In this document: positions 35,879 to 44,580 of the stretch, piece after piece
How the letters are laid out: each line of letters starts with the position of its first letter
How positions within the stretch are numbered: the stretch's first letter is position 1
Source: Fimbriimonadaceae bacterium
Lineage (GTDB): Bacteria; Armatimonadota; Fimbriimonadia; Fimbriimonadales; Fimbriimonadaceae
Direction: 5' to 3'
DNA length: 64,000 nucleotides
NCBI GenBank assembly: GCA_019638675.1
Contig: JAHBTE010000001.1
Coordinates: forward strand, 1,396,605 to 1,460,604
Translations under genes and position numbers: made by a program
Notes under the pieces: model-generated
The model's input: only the letters and a program-made list of their open reading frames with translations
Database searches by the model: none
Told to the model about the DNA's origin: nothing

Positions 35879-36142
35879 AGATTTGACTAAAACTTGTACA
35901 AACAGCTGAAAACATATTTATCTTGTGTAAAGATTTTATTAATTCTTGGAGAAGTTCTCCTAAAAAATGTGGAGAACTGTACAGGGTTTTGAACCTAGGT
36001 GTGGAAAACCCTATAGGTTTTCCACATATATACAAGAACTCCGTGGAAAATTGGTCGAACTAATTTGGAACATATTCAAAACACGTAGTTTTGAGCTGGC
36101 AGGTGAGTATTTGCACAGCCTCATCCGCCAGCTTGGGAATGA
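35879..36142. other. AT-rich non-coding region with a cluster of DnaA-box-like 9-mers
   Basis: No gene in these 264 nt. TTWTNCACA-type sites: two perfect TTTTCCACA matches in an inverted repeat (TGTGGAAAA 36000-36008, TTTTCCACA 36018-36026; 11-bp arms 36000-36010 and 36016-36026, 5-nt spacer CTATA), and near matches at 35924-35932, 35968-35976, 36042-36050 and 36109-36117. A second small palindrome GGAGAA-G-TTCTCC is at 35948-35960. The pattern resembles an origin of replication or a DnaA-titration site, but no dnaA or dnaN gene is near and gene directions are mixed. Confidence 0.4.
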
Positions 36143-36823
36143 TTACTTAAGTTTCTTGAACAACCCTTTTCCGATCCAAAGGCTCTTGGTTTCCATCACC
36201 AGCCGACCAGACTTAAGGTGGGGGTCATCCTTTGTGACCTCCTTCACTTTTTCTGGTTTGTCGGTCAGGAAGATATACACACCGAGAGCCCAATCGTTAG
36301 CTTCGGTCAGCGGACCGACAACTCCTGCTGTGCCATTCCGCATCATATCGAGGTTAAGGTTAACGTGTTTAAGGAAGTCTGCCTGAGCTTCTGGCGAATT
36401 ATCCTCTTTGTAATTTGGCCCTTTTTTCACCCAACCAAAGGTGACTTTTTCCATTTCGCCGTTATATTCCCAGCTGAAAATATCTTTTGGATTCATCCAG
36501 GAATAGAGCTCAATCTTTAGCAAACCATTTTTAACATAAGGGTCTTGCTCAAACTCCGCAGCGACTTTATCTTTTGGAAGCTTGAGCAAAACGATGCCTC
36601 GAAAATCTCCACCATTCTCAAATGGGCCAGCTACGGGAGATTTTTTCTCGTTCCACAACCGAGTTAGATTCGCAAGATGTTCTTTCTGCATTTGCTCAAT
36701 TGCTTCTTGAGTAATGCCTTCGGGACGAGTGCCCGATTTGAAAATCAGGAGCGTGTTCGTCTCCATTGGCGGAAGTTTTAATTCTTGAGTGCTCATGATG
36801 AGGGCAAGCGTCGCAGAAAGCAT
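36143..36823 (-). CDS. Secreted protein with two YCII-like domains
   Basis: 226 aa starting MLSATLALIMS (short signal-like hydrophobic stretch). Two similar halves: about residues 20-115 (LLIFKSGTRPEGITQEAIEQ to KIELYSWM) and 120-215 (FGWVKKGPNYKEDNSPEAQA to VMETKSLW), each the alpha/beta fold of YCII-related domains. The ATG at 36823 is preceded by TATAAT ending 6 nt upstream, implying leaderless transcription; the frame is open to 36886. Function unknown; YCII domains are ligand-binding or chlorohydrolase-like in other proteins. Confidence 0.6.
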   Translation of the reverse strand: MLSATLALIMSTQELKLPPMETNTLLIFKSGTRPEGITQEAIEQMQKEHLANLTRLWNEKKSPVAGPFENGGDFRGIVLLKLPKDKVAAEFEQDPYVKNGLLKIELYSWMNPKDIFSWEYNGEMEKVTFGWVKKGPNYKEDNSPEAQADFLKHVNLNLDMMRNGTAGVVGPLTEANDWALGVYIFLTDKPEKVKEVTKDDPHLKSGRLVMETKSLWIGKGLFKKLK

Positions 36824-36829
36824 GTAGAG

Positions 36830-36835
36830 ATTATA
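36830..36835 (-). promoter_or_regulatory. Perfect -10 hexamer close to the YCII-gene start
   Basis: TATAAT on the minus strand, ending 6 nt before the ATG at 36823. A start point 6-7 nt downstream of it would place the mRNA 5' end at the ATG, so translation would be leaderless. No clear -35 element was identified. Confidence 0.5.
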
Positions 36836-36909
36836 CAGATGATTGCAAAGCATTAGTTCCGTAAGCAAATTTGAAACGATCGACACGGTGTTTTGCGTTA
36901 AGGCTGTAT

Positions 36910-37590
36910 ATGCAAAGGCGTTGGTGGATAGTTGCAGGTTTATTTGGTATAGGTTTGTTAGCCGCAGTTGTCATCCCGAATCAATTGAGTAACAACGCGT
37001 GGGCGGCAAAATCGCGGGCGATTGCCGCGGGATTTCGGGCTGATAAGAGCGTTAAGCCGCCAACGCCAGTAACAAAAGCCGATTTTATTGTGGAAGGTGC
37101 GAGAATGCAACTCGTCAACCCGGCTCAATACACGGGCAAATATTATTCAATTGATTATCCAAATGGAGATGTTCCGGCGAACCGTGGTGCGTGCGTGGAT
37201 GTAGTGATTCGAGCTTTTCGCCACGCAGGATACGACCTGCAAAAGCTAGTTCACGAAGATGCCAAGCTCGTGCAATATCCTCGAATACTTGTTCCGGATA
37301 CCAACATCGACCATCGGCGTTGCCCCAATCTCATCCAGTTTTTCAAGCGGCATGGAGATGAGTTGCCATTGGTTGATAAGGGCCAGCTCATGTATCGGCC
37401 GGGCGATGTGATCTTTTGGAAGTTGCCAGGTGGGCTGGATCATGTCGGAATCGTGAGCGATACGCTATCTAAAAACGGCGACCCGATGATCATCCACAAC
37501 GTCGGGCCGCAAACCTGTGAGGCGGATGTTTTGCACGATTGGGAAATTATCGGACACTTCCGGTATCCCAAAACTAATTTAGATAACTAG
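36910..37590 (+). CDS. DUF1287 protein (NlpC/P60-like fold)
   Basis: 226 aa: N-terminal span (WWIVAGLFGIGLLAAVVIPN), then the DUF1287 domain with RGACVDVVIRAFRHAGYDLQ (Cys as candidate nucleophile), PGDVIFWKLPGGLDHVGIVSD (His of the catalytic pair) and a final HNVGPQ segment. DUF1287 belongs to the papain-like NlpC/P60 superfamily, so a periplasmic cell-wall peptidase or amidase role is inferred. I chose the ATG at 36910 (TAAGG 6 nt upstream) over 36871. The 3' end overlaps a broken zinc-ribbon gene by 4 nt. Confidence 0.82.
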   Translation: MQRRWWIVAGLFGIGLLAAVVIPNQLSNNAWAAKSRAIAAGFRADKSVKPPTPVTKADFIVEGARMQLVNPAQYTGKYYSIDYPNGDVPANRGACVDVVIRAFRHAGYDLQKLVHEDAKLVQYPRILVPDTNIDHRRCPNLIQFFKRHGDELPLVDKGQLMYRPGDVIFWKLPGGLDHVGIVSDTLSKNGDPMIIHNVGPQTCEADVLHDWEIIGHFRYPKTNLDN

Positions 37591-37811
37591 CTGATTTCTT
37601 TACTGTAGTTGCATCTTGTGCAAGTGAACTCGCCTTTACGATAGAAAAACCAAGAAACTGGAGCGAGAAGGAGCAATATGGGAAAACCCATCAGACATCC
37701 AAGACAGGAATCGAGTCCTCACCAAACTGTACGACCGACGTTTTTGCGGTGCCCTAGATAGATCAAGGTTCTCTGCCGGCACTGGGGACATTTAACAAAG
37801 GGAATTTGCAT
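37587..37811 (-). pseudogene. Small zinc-ribbon membrane protein gene with an in-frame TGA
   Basis: The minus strand from the ATG at 37811 encodes 74 codons with a single in-frame TGA at codon 31 (37721-37719). Before it: MQIPFVKCPQCRQRTLIYLG and a TVW ending; after it: GLDSCLGCLMGFPILLLLAP, a hydrophobic span, then FTCTRCNYSKEIS and TAG. Three CxxC pairs (residues 8/11, 36/39, 64/67) and one span fit one zinc-binding membrane protein, so the TGA most simply replaces a TGG (Trp). Alternatives are a sequencing error, or less likely recoding. No ribosome site is seen; TATACA ends 6 nt before the ATG. Confidence 0.65.
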
Positions 37812-37840
37812 TTTATTTGTATAGCACCGGTTGGATTAAA

Positions 37841-37874
37841 GCGGAGTTCTTCTTGGGTGTAAGGAGAACTCCGC
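37841..37874 (-). terminator. Rho-independent terminator of the thiolase gene
   Basis: A 14-bp stem with one G-U pair (arms beginning GCGGAGTTCT at 37841 and ending AGAACTCCGC at 37874) and loop GGGTGT. On the minus strand it is followed by a short T-rich run; it lies 15 nt past the thiolase stop. Confidence 0.8.
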
Positions 37875-37888
37875 AAGCTTTCAAATAG

Positions 37889-39073
37889 TTATACGGTTTC
37901 GATCAGCACGGCGGTTGCTTCGCCGCCGCCGATGCAGGGACTCGCGATGGCGCGTTTGCCACCAGTGCGGATGAGTTCATGAAGCGCGGTGAGTACCAAC
38001 CGGGTTCCGGTAGCACCGATCGGGTGACCAATAGAAACCGCTCCACCGTTGACATTGAGCTTTTCGGCAGGAATTCCAACATCTTTAGCGGTGGTCATGG
38101 CGACGACCGCGAATGCTTCGTTGATTTCAAAAAGGTCGATGTCGGCGACGGTGAGCCCGGTTTTATCCAGAAGTTTTTGCACGGCTTGAGCAGGGGCGGT
38201 GGTAAACCACTTTGGTTCTTGCGCGTGCTGAGTGTAAGCCGTGATTTTGCCAATCGGCTTGAGCCCGTACTTCTCGACTGCCTCGGCAGAAGCCAGCACC
38301 ATCGCGGCGGCTCCATCGTTAATGGAACTCGCGTTTCCGGCGGTGGTTACGCCTTCTTTGCCAAATGCTGGTCGTAGTTCAGGAAGCTTGTCGGGTCGTC
38401 CGCGACCAGGCTCTTCATCTTCGGTCACCACGATTGGGTCGCCTTTGCGCTGGGGGACAGAAACCGCAGTGATTTCATCTTGGAACTTGCCGCCTTGTTG
38501 TGCAGCGAGAGCTCGTTTGTATGATTCAGCAGAAAACTTATCCAGTTCCTCGCGGCTAAATCCCTTTTCGCTGGCGCAGAGGTCGCCGCATGAACCCATG
38601 TGCATGTTGTCGTAAGGATCCCAGAGGCCGTCGTTGATCATTAGGTCAACCGCAGTTTGGTTGCCCATTCTCATTCCCGCCCGAGCGGTTGGGAGAGCGT
38701 AAGGCGTGTTGGTCATGGATTCCATACCGCCAGCAACCACGATGTGGGCATCGCCGCATTTGATCGCTTGGGCCGCCATCATTACCGTTTTCATTCCCGA
38801 GCCACAGACTTTGTTCACGGTGGTGCATGGAACTGAATCTGGGATTCCCGCACCTTTGCTAGCTTGTCTCGCAGGTGCTTGGCCGATTCCGGCACTGAGC
38901 ACGTTGCCCATCAAAACTTCGTCTACATTTTCTGGAGAAACTCCGGCGGCCTCTAATGCCGCGTGGATTGCAGTTGCTCCGAGTTGTGGGGCAGTTAGAG
39001 AAGCGAATGCACCCTGGAACGCGGCAATCGGGGTTCGTTTGCCTGAGATGATATAGACGGCATTGTCGGACAT
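37889..39073 (-). CDS. Acetyl-CoA C-acetyltransferase (thiolase)
   Basis: Condenses or splits acetoacetyl-CoA. The active-site cysteine in NKVCGSGMKTV, the late GGAVSIGHPIGATGTR histidine block and the second cysteine in SPCIGGGEAT are all present; 394 aa is standard. It could act in fatty-acid or ketone-body breakdown or polyhydroxybutyrate synthesis (PhaA-type), which the neighbours do not decide. The 3' end has a clear terminator. Confidence 0.95.
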   Translation of the reverse strand: MSDNAVYIISGKRTPIAAFQGAFASLTAPQLGATAIHAALEAAGVSPENVDEVLMGNVLSAGIGQAPARQASKGAGIPDSVPCTTVNKVCGSGMKTVMMAAQAIKCGDAHIVVAGGMESMTNTPYALPTARAGMRMGNQTAVDLMINDGLWDPYDNMHMGSCGDLCASEKGFSREELDKFSAESYKRALAAQQGGKFQDEITAVSVPQRKGDPIVVTEDEEPGRGRPDKLPELRPAFGKEGVTTAGNASSINDGAAAMVLASAEAVEKYGLKPIGKITAYTQHAQEPKWFTTAPAQAVQKLLDKTGLTVADIDLFEINEAFAVVAMTTAKDVGIPAEKLNVNGGAVSIGHPIGATGTRLVLTALHELIRTGGKRAIASPCIGGGEATAVLIETV

Positions 39074-39116
39074 GATTCCAGGTTACCTGGGCAGAAAAGT
39101 GAGCTGAGGGGCTGGC

Positions 39117-39731
39117 TCAGAGTGCTTGTTCGCGACGTTTTTTGAAGCTGGCATACCAGTTCTCGTAATCGTTTCGTCGAAGGATTTTGTAGGATGTGTC
39201 TTTCCCTTTTGTTAATTGGTGAGCCTGCTCATCAAACTTATCAAGGCGTTGAACTACTAATCCGTTATGGCTGGGGGTGTTGTGCGCCACCCAAAGGGAA
39301 TCGTTGTACCAAACTACAACGCCTGTGTGGCCGCGCCATTCATTTTTGCTGTTTTGGTAGCGGTAAACCAGAATATCTCCGGTTTTAGGAGTTGAACTCG
39401 TCTGGCTAAATCCCATGGCTTGTGTGGCGATCGGGTTCATCAAGGTTTGAGTGGTCGGGCGAAAAGTAACAACCTTGCCACAGGCTTTGATGTAATCCAT
39501 GACAAAAATGGAACAATCGTTTGCGCCCCAAATGTACTTGTTTCCTTTTTTGACGTGGGCAACTTTAGCCGATTCAATCTCGGGTTGAACCGTAGATACG
39601 ACTGAAGGGATTCCTTCGACTAGAGTAATGGGCGGGAAGAGCAAATCGCGACCAGCAAACACGATTCCGCCAGCGACCAAGACCGGTACGCCAACAAGAA
39701 TCAGTAATCTACGCGCTTTTATTGCCATCAA
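39117..39731 (-). CDS. NlpC/P60-like periplasmic protein
   Basis: 204 aa with an N-terminal span (LLILVGVPVLVAGGIVFAG). NDCSIFVMDYIKACGK carries the candidate nucleophile Cys and GHTGVVVWYNDSLWVAHNT the His and polar residue of a papain-like NlpC/P60 or CHAP fold, suggesting peptidoglycan hydrolysis in the periplasm. It is the second of three such proteins in the window (with 36910 and 45886). Stands alone on the minus strand between the thiolase and the GH25-like gene, with no obvious operon partner. Confidence 0.7.
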   Translation of the reverse strand: MMAIKARRLLILVGVPVLVAGGIVFAGRDLLFPPITLVEGIPSVVSTVQPEIESAKVAHVKKGNKYIWGANDCSIFVMDYIKACGKVVTFRPTTQTLMNPIATQAMGFSQTSSTPKTGDILVYRYQNSKNEWRGHTGVVVWYNDSLWVAHNTPSHNGLVVQRLDKFDEQAHQLTKGKDTSYKILRRNDYENWYASFKKRREQAL

Positions 39732-39771
39732 CTTTGTTTACGCGTGGCTAATTTCCGTTCGTTGCAACAAT

Positions 39772-41508
39772 CTACGGTAGGAGCACGAACCCAGAATGAT
39801 TCTGAGGGCCGTTGCCAGTCCATATCGTGAAAGAAAACTGGACGGAAGTTCCGGGCGTGCCAGCCGTGAACGGGAATTCGTAAACTCCGGCTCGTGATCC
39901 ATCTTGTGCAACCAAGCCAAGCGTTTGACGGCCAGTCAGACTTTGTAATCCCAATGTGGCATCTCCGAGCCGCACGCCATATGCTTCTACAGTGCCCGTA
40001 TTCGTTACGGTTACGGTCACTTTGTAAGTATTGTTGGCATTTCGTACAACTGAAACGTTAGCGGGAAATACGTTGATCGCACCCGGATCCGGGCTGTTTA
40101 CGTCCCATACCGCTGGATCCCATACGTTGAAGTCCACCCGGTGCCCGAGAACGGTTACGTCGAGGTAATACTGCTTTCCGCCTCGGACTTCCCAACCGCC
40201 ATAAGGAACCCAAGGGTTGCCGTTGCTGAGGGTGAGGTGGTCTTTGTAAACCGCGGTTCCTACCTCTGGCTTTGAGTCCCAAAGGGGCATTTCTCTGAAT
40301 TCATCGCTAGAGTTGGTGTATTGGTTCCACCAAAGGTTAAACCCTTCGTTGCGCGTGTAGATCATTGGCCAGAATCCCAGGTTCCGGACATGTTGAACTG
40401 CTTCCGCAATCCGTTGAACACGATCGTCGGGAGCCATGGTTCCTTGATAGGCGTTTTCAACGTCAATCATGAAGTACTTGAGGTCGTAGGGAAGCGAACT
40501 CTTATTTCCCACATAGCCAATTGCTTTTAAGCCTTGATCAACCTGCCATTGCCCAGTTTGATTTGCGGGAGCACCGGGGATTGTAGAACTGTTATCAAAG
40601 TTCATGAACGCATAGGCCGCAACTTTGAACCCGGCGTTATTTGCCCTGATTAGATTTGTTGCGGCAGGTGTCCACGGATTTCGCCCTCCCCAAGCTGCGG
40701 CAAAAAACGTGCTCCATCCGGCGGCTCGCATTGAATTCAGGAACGATTGACTTGCCGTGCCCGCCATATCTATCCCGCCAAAGATCACGTTGCTTTGAGT
40801 TGGCCCCCAGGGGCCAGGCTTGCCGCGCATATCCAGGGTTCTAGCGCGCCATGTGTAATTTCCAGGCTGGAACCCATCTTCTAGGGGTGTGTAGTAAGTG
40901 AATGTGTTGTTGGATGGTTGGGCCGCCAGCGTGATAGTTTTATTAGTTGGCCCGGATACTTCAATTTGGTATTGAATATTTTGCGGATATGTGAGGTTAG
41001 TAATTCCTCGAAAAGCAGGCGCGCAGGCAAGGTTTTCGTTTGCAACTGGGACTGTCATGCTAGGAGCGGGGAGTTCACCTACACTCACTACATATTGCTG
41101 TGAAAATAGGTACTGGCGGCTCATTTGAAACCGACAGAAAAAAGTAAAGGTGAGGATGCCTCGGTAATCTGATTTAGGTGCGATTTTTAACGCAAAATCA
41201 TGAAAGTCGTTTGGCTGTACATCAGGTAAGCGAAAAAGGATTTCCGGGGCTCTTCCAACATAGGCACTTAATCCAGGTGACTCTAAAAGCGTTGATTGAA
41301 ACAAGCTGTGTGATTCGAACCGAACACCAAACTCGATATTGCTTAGATTTTGGGCAAAAGTTATGCGACCGGGATGAGTAGACACAATGCCAGGATCTGC
41401 GTTGTTTGACCCGCTGAGAGCAAAATTTCCCTGACTGTAGCCGATTACCGGAGTAATGACTAAGAGCATCATTACAATTCTACAGCCGATTGCTATGAAC
41501 GTGCGCAT
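39772..41508 (-). CDS. Secreted GH25-like/TIM-barrel protein with a CARDB-like tail
   Basis: 578 aa with a signal peptide (CRIVMMLLVITPVIGYSQG). Residues ~30-235 hold a beta-sandwich-like part with RARTLDMRGKPGPWGPTQSN resembling an Fn3-type end; from ~243 (GGIDMAGTASQSFLNSMRAA) to ~470 runs a TIM-barrel-like domain of the GH25/DUF1906 type (KYFMIDVENAYQG, GFWPMIYTRNEGFNLWW); the tail (about 480-578) is a CARDB-like all-beta domain. A peptidoglycan or glycan hydrolase role is inferred. Only one DxE-type pair (IDVEN) is seen, so activity is unproven. Confidence 0.65.
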   Translation of the reverse strand: MRTFIAIGCRIVMMLLVITPVIGYSQGNFALSGSNNADPGIVSTHPGRITFAQNLSNIEFGVRFESHSLFQSTLLESPGLSAYVGRAPEILFRLPDVQPNDFHDFALKIAPKSDYRGILTFTFFCRFQMSRQYLFSQQYVVSVGELPAPSMTVPVANENLACAPAFRGITNLTYPQNIQYQIEVSGPTNKTITLAAQPSNNTFTYYTPLEDGFQPGNYTWRARTLDMRGKPGPWGPTQSNVIFGGIDMAGTASQSFLNSMRAAGWSTFFAAAWGGRNPWTPAATNLIRANNAGFKVAAYAFMNFDNSSTIPGAPANQTGQWQVDQGLKAIGYVGNKSSLPYDLKYFMIDVENAYQGTMAPDDRVQRIAEAVQHVRNLGFWPMIYTRNEGFNLWWNQYTNSSDEFREMPLWDSKPEVGTAVYKDHLTLSNGNPWVPYGGWEVRGGKQYYLDVTVLGHRVDFNVWDPAVWDVNSPDPGAINVFPANVSVVRNANNTYKVTVTVTNTGTVEAYGVRLGDATLGLQSLTGRQTLGLVAQDGSRAGVYEFPFTAGTPGTSVQFSFTIWTGNGPQNHSGFVLLP

Positions 41509-41639
41509 ACTGGTTGTTCCAAGCTCGAATCATATTCGGAGCACGCCGTATTCTAGCTTAAAGTTCATTGGCGAGAAAATACTTTTGAATCAGGCAAGCA
41601 TTTTTACGAGCTCTGTCGTAGCCAGTTTTGGAACCAGAG

Positions 41640-42665
41640 TTAGTCAGCGTGCCTTTCGATAAACTCAGCAACCTTCGTTCCGATAATCTCGGGATGGACA
41701 ATATTCACAAACCAATTGTGAGTGAGTTCAGAGAGATGCTGCATTTCAAGTGGCGATTCGAATAGTTTGTCTATGAGGTCAGGAAGTTGCTTCCAGTTGG
41801 TTACAATTATTGCTGGACAATCTTTGTAATACCAATGGGGGGGTAAAGGGTCGCTTAGAATAATGGCACCGCATTGTGCAGCTTCAAAGAAACGGAATGT
41901 TTCAGGGTGACTTCCTCTTGGACAAAGTGCTACTTTCGCTTGAGACATTTGAACTGAATACTCATCTGATTCAAAACGTTCTAGCTTTACTGGGTTGGTC
42001 GTTAAATTAGGATAGCATATTAATTTTGAATACTTATATTGAGTAGATGAGAAAGCATTAATCATTTGCTTACGGGCAACTGCTAATGGTCGCATGAATG
42101 TCAGCAATGAATGAGGAAATCGACGTCCTGTGGTGAGGGCACCAGCGAAAAAAATATCCCATTTACGTTCATGATAGTTTCTGTATTGCTGAGGCGAAAA
42201 ATTATAGTAGCCCAAAGGGATAGTGAAAATGCGATCCATATTATAATTATTAATTTTGTGCTTAAATTTCCGAATCAATGTCTCAAACAGAATTAATTTT
42301 CGCTTGCAAAATTCTGAAAAGTTCATTAGCATACTCCCACCTTTTCCGTGTGTTTCGTGCCACGAACTAGAACCCATTGACTTTATGATTGGGCCAACTT
42401 TATTAATATAAGAAGGTGCTTGAAAATGTTCGTCACCTAAAACATAAGGAATAACTTCTTTTCCATAGATAGGTAATCTATCTATGTTCCAAGTAACTAT
42501 AAATATAAAATCCTGATTTGCTAGGAGAGACTCCGCCATTTTCAATACTTGAAAATGATAGTTGGAGTCAGGACGAAATAATTTCGAATCGTATGAGGAC
42601 GGAGAAAACTCTATATATTTGGTCGGATCATCATGGTCATGGCAATACAAAAACCGACAGGGCAT
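41640..42665 (-). CDS. Exostosin-like glycosyltransferase (GT47-type), AT-rich
   Basis: 341 aa. The C-terminal half contains VALCPRGSHPETFRFFEAAQ and CGAIILSDPLPPHWYY, the exostosin/GT47 donor-site signature; the N-terminal half (FIFIVTWNIDRLPIYG) is less conserved. The gene is visibly more AT-rich than its neighbours, with A/T runs around 42000-42700, which points to recent transfer. Function is a guess: transfer of a sugar to a surface glycan. It stands apart from the EPS locus, just upstream of the split carB gene. Confidence 0.72.
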   Translation of the reverse strand: MPCRFLYCHDHDDPTKYIEFSPSSYDSKLFRPDSNYHFQVLKMAESLLANQDFIFIVTWNIDRLPIYGKEVIPYVLGDEHFQAPSYINKVGPIIKSMGSSSWHETHGKGGSMLMNFSEFCKRKLILFETLIRKFKHKINNYNMDRIFTIPLGYYNFSPQQYRNYHERKWDIFFAGALTTGRRFPHSLLTFMRPLAVARKQMINAFSSTQYKYSKLICYPNLTTNPVKLERFESDEYSVQMSQAKVALCPRGSHPETFRFFEAAQCGAIILSDPLPPHWYYKDCPAIIVTNWKQLPDLIDKLFESPLEMQHLSELTHNWFVNIVHPEIIGTKVAEFIERHAD

Positions 42666-42718
42666 TGATCTAGATTTTACCTTTTTTGATTGCTGCCGGG
42701 TACAAAAAAGAGGTTGGG

Positions 42719-42724
42719 TATAAC
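42719..42724 (+). promoter_or_regulatory. -10 hexamer close to the carB start
   Basis: TATAAC ends 5 nt before the TTG at 42730 and 8 nt before the GTG at 42733, the two candidate start codons. The position implies a leaderless or near-leaderless transcript. No clear -35. Confidence 0.4.
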
Positions 42725-42729
42725 GGGCT

Positions 42730-44520
42730 TTGGTGAAAAAAATCCTCGTTATTGGAAGCGGGCCAATTATTATCGGGCAAGCAGCAGAATTTGATTACGC
42801 GGGGACTCAGGCTTGTAAAAGCCTTCGAGAAGAAGGGTACGAGGTTGTTCTTATCAACTCAAATCCAGCCACCATCATGACCGACGAGGATACAGCAGAG
42901 GCTGTATACATAGAACCTCTGACGCCGGAATTCTGTGAGCGCGTTATTGCGAAAGAAAGACCAGATGGTTTACTACCCACTCTTGGCGGTCAAACTGGGC
43001 TCAATCTTGCTTCAGAGCTAGCACGACTAGGAATTCTAGAAAAATATAATGTGAAGCTTCTTGGAACGCAGTTAGATGCGATTCGCAAAGCGGAAGACCG
43101 AGAGCTGTTCCGCACTTTAATGCGCGAGATCAACGAACCAGTTCCCGAGAGTTGGATCGTAGAAAGCGAGGAAGACCTTGCCCGAGTGATGGATGAGGTG
43201 CCTTATCCTTGCATCATCCGCCCGGCTTACACGCTTGGCGGAACAGGAGGCGGAATCGCGAACACGCGTGAAGATTTGTGGGAGATCGGTCGCAAAGGCT
43301 TAAAACTATCGATGCGTAGCCAGCTGATGGTCGAGCGCAGTTTGCTCGGCTGGAAGGAAGTGGAATACGAAGTGATGCGCGATCGAATGGGCAACTGTAT
43401 CACGGTCTGCAATATGGAAAATCTCGACCCGATGGGGGTTCATACGGGGGATTCGATCGTCGTTGCGCCAAGCCAAACCCTGAGCGATATTGAATATCAC
43501 ATGCTCCGCACGGCGAGCCTGAAGATTATTTCTGCGTTAGGAATTGAAGGCGGTTGTAACGTTCAGCTTGCAGTGAACCCCGACAGTTTTGACTACTACA
43601 TCATTGAAGTCAATCCCCGGGTAAGCCGGAGTTCAGCGTTAGCGAGTAAAGCAACCGGCTATCCAATTGCTCGGATTGCGGCAAAGATTGCAATTGGCAA
43701 AACGTTGGATGAGATCGATAACGCGGTTACGCAAACGACCAAAGCCTGTTTTGAACCTGCGCTTGACTACTGTGTTGTGAAAATTCCACGCTGGCCGTTC
43801 GATAAGTTTTCGAGCGGAGACCGTTTCCTATCCACGCAAATGAAAGCGACCGGAGAGGTAATGGCCATTGACCGCACCTTTGAATCGGCATTGATGAAAG
43901 CAGTACGCGGGCTTGAAGTCAAATCCAAAGATTTACGACATGCGGGCATGGCCAGACTTTCTGAAGACGAGTTAATTGAAGCTTGCCGCAAACCAACAGA
44001 TGAACGACTCTGGGCGCTTGCAGAAGCACTCCGCCGAGGAATGAGCATCGCTCGGGTTCACGATATCACCCGCGTTGATGAGTGGTTTTTGAATAAGATG
44101 CACCACCTTATTGAAGAGGAGCGAAGATTAATTACGCTCAGAGGATGCTGGAACGAAGTCAATCCTGCCAATGCAATAAACCTTGGTTTTTCAGCGATTG
44201 CAGTGAAAGATTTGGTCGGATTGAGCCGCGGAGTTTTGAAAACCGCGGCAAACGTACTGAAAACCAGCGAAGGTGATCGTGAACTGCACCAGATGGCGGT
44301 GGCTCATTTTGAAGAAGAATTAAGAAAGGTCGGAATTACTAATGAATCGACGATTGAACTCGCGCAATCAGCCTTAGACCTCAACGAGAGAATTCGAGAA
44401 ACGCTGAACAAGGCAGTTGTTAAGATGGTAGATACGTGCGCTGGCGAGTTTGAATCAGCGACTCCATACTACTACCGAACGTTTGAATCTGAAGACGACT
44501 ATCTCGCGGTGACTCATTAG
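42730..44520 (+). CDS. carB: Carbamoyl-phosphate synthetase large subunit, N-terminal half
   Basis: First (carboxyphosphate) ATP-grasp domain plus oligomerisation region of CarB, which makes carbamoyl phosphate for pyrimidine and arginine synthesis. [20 protein letters not shown] at the start, [25 protein letters not shown] and [18 protein letters not shown] are diagnostic. At 596 aa it stops right after [15 protein letters not shown], where full-length CarB (about 1070 aa) would continue into the second ATP-grasp domain, so the subunit is split. The C-terminal half and carA are not in the window. The oligomerisation part is about 40 residues longer than in E. coli by my reading. A TATAAC box sits just before the TTG/GTG start. 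Confidence 0.92.
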   Translation: MVKKILVIGSGPIIIGQAAEFDYAGTQACKSLREEGYEVVLINSNPATIMTDEDTAEAVYIEPLTPEFCERVIAKERPDGLLPTLGGQTGLNLASELARLGILEKYNVKLLGTQLDAIRKAEDRELFRTLMREINEPVPESWIVESEEDLARVMDEVPYPCIIRPAYTLGGTGGGIANTREDLWEIGRKGLKLSMRSQLMVERSLLGWKEVEYEVMRDRMGNCITVCNMENLDPMGVHTGDSIVVAPSQTLSDIEYHMLRTASLKIISALGIEGGCNVQLAVNPDSFDYYIIEVNPRVSRSSALASKATGYPIARIAAKIAIGKTLDEIDNAVTQTTKACFEPALDYCVVKIPRWPFDKFSSGDRFLSTQMKATGEVMAIDRTFESALMKAVRGLEVKSKDLRHAGMARLSEDELIEACRKPTDERLWALAEALRRGMSIARVHDITRVDEWFLNKMHHLIEEERRLITLRGCWNEVNPANAINLGFSAIAVKDLVGLSRGVLKTAANVLKTSEGDRELHQMAVAHFEEELRKVGITNESTIELAQSALDLNERIRETLNKAVVKMVDTCAGEFESATPYYYRTFESEDDYLAVTH

Positions 44521-44567
44521 TTTTGAGATATTGACTCGAAAATCACAACATTTTTACCAGTCCGCGT

Positions 44568-44573
44568 TATACT
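44568..44573 (+). promoter_or_regulatory. -10 hexamer close to a barrel-protein start
   Basis: TATACT ends 7 nt before the ATG at 44581, again implying a leaderless transcript. A TTGACT further upstream (near 44531) is at the wrong spacing for a -35. Confidence 0.45.
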
Positions 44574-44580
44574 GCGCTTG

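Noticed and set aside
37681-37760. 27-aa plus-strand frame preceded by AGGAG (MGKPIRHPRQ...)
   Set aside because: It is antisense to the zinc-ribbon pseudogene, has low complexity and no homologue; the AGGAG is probably chance.
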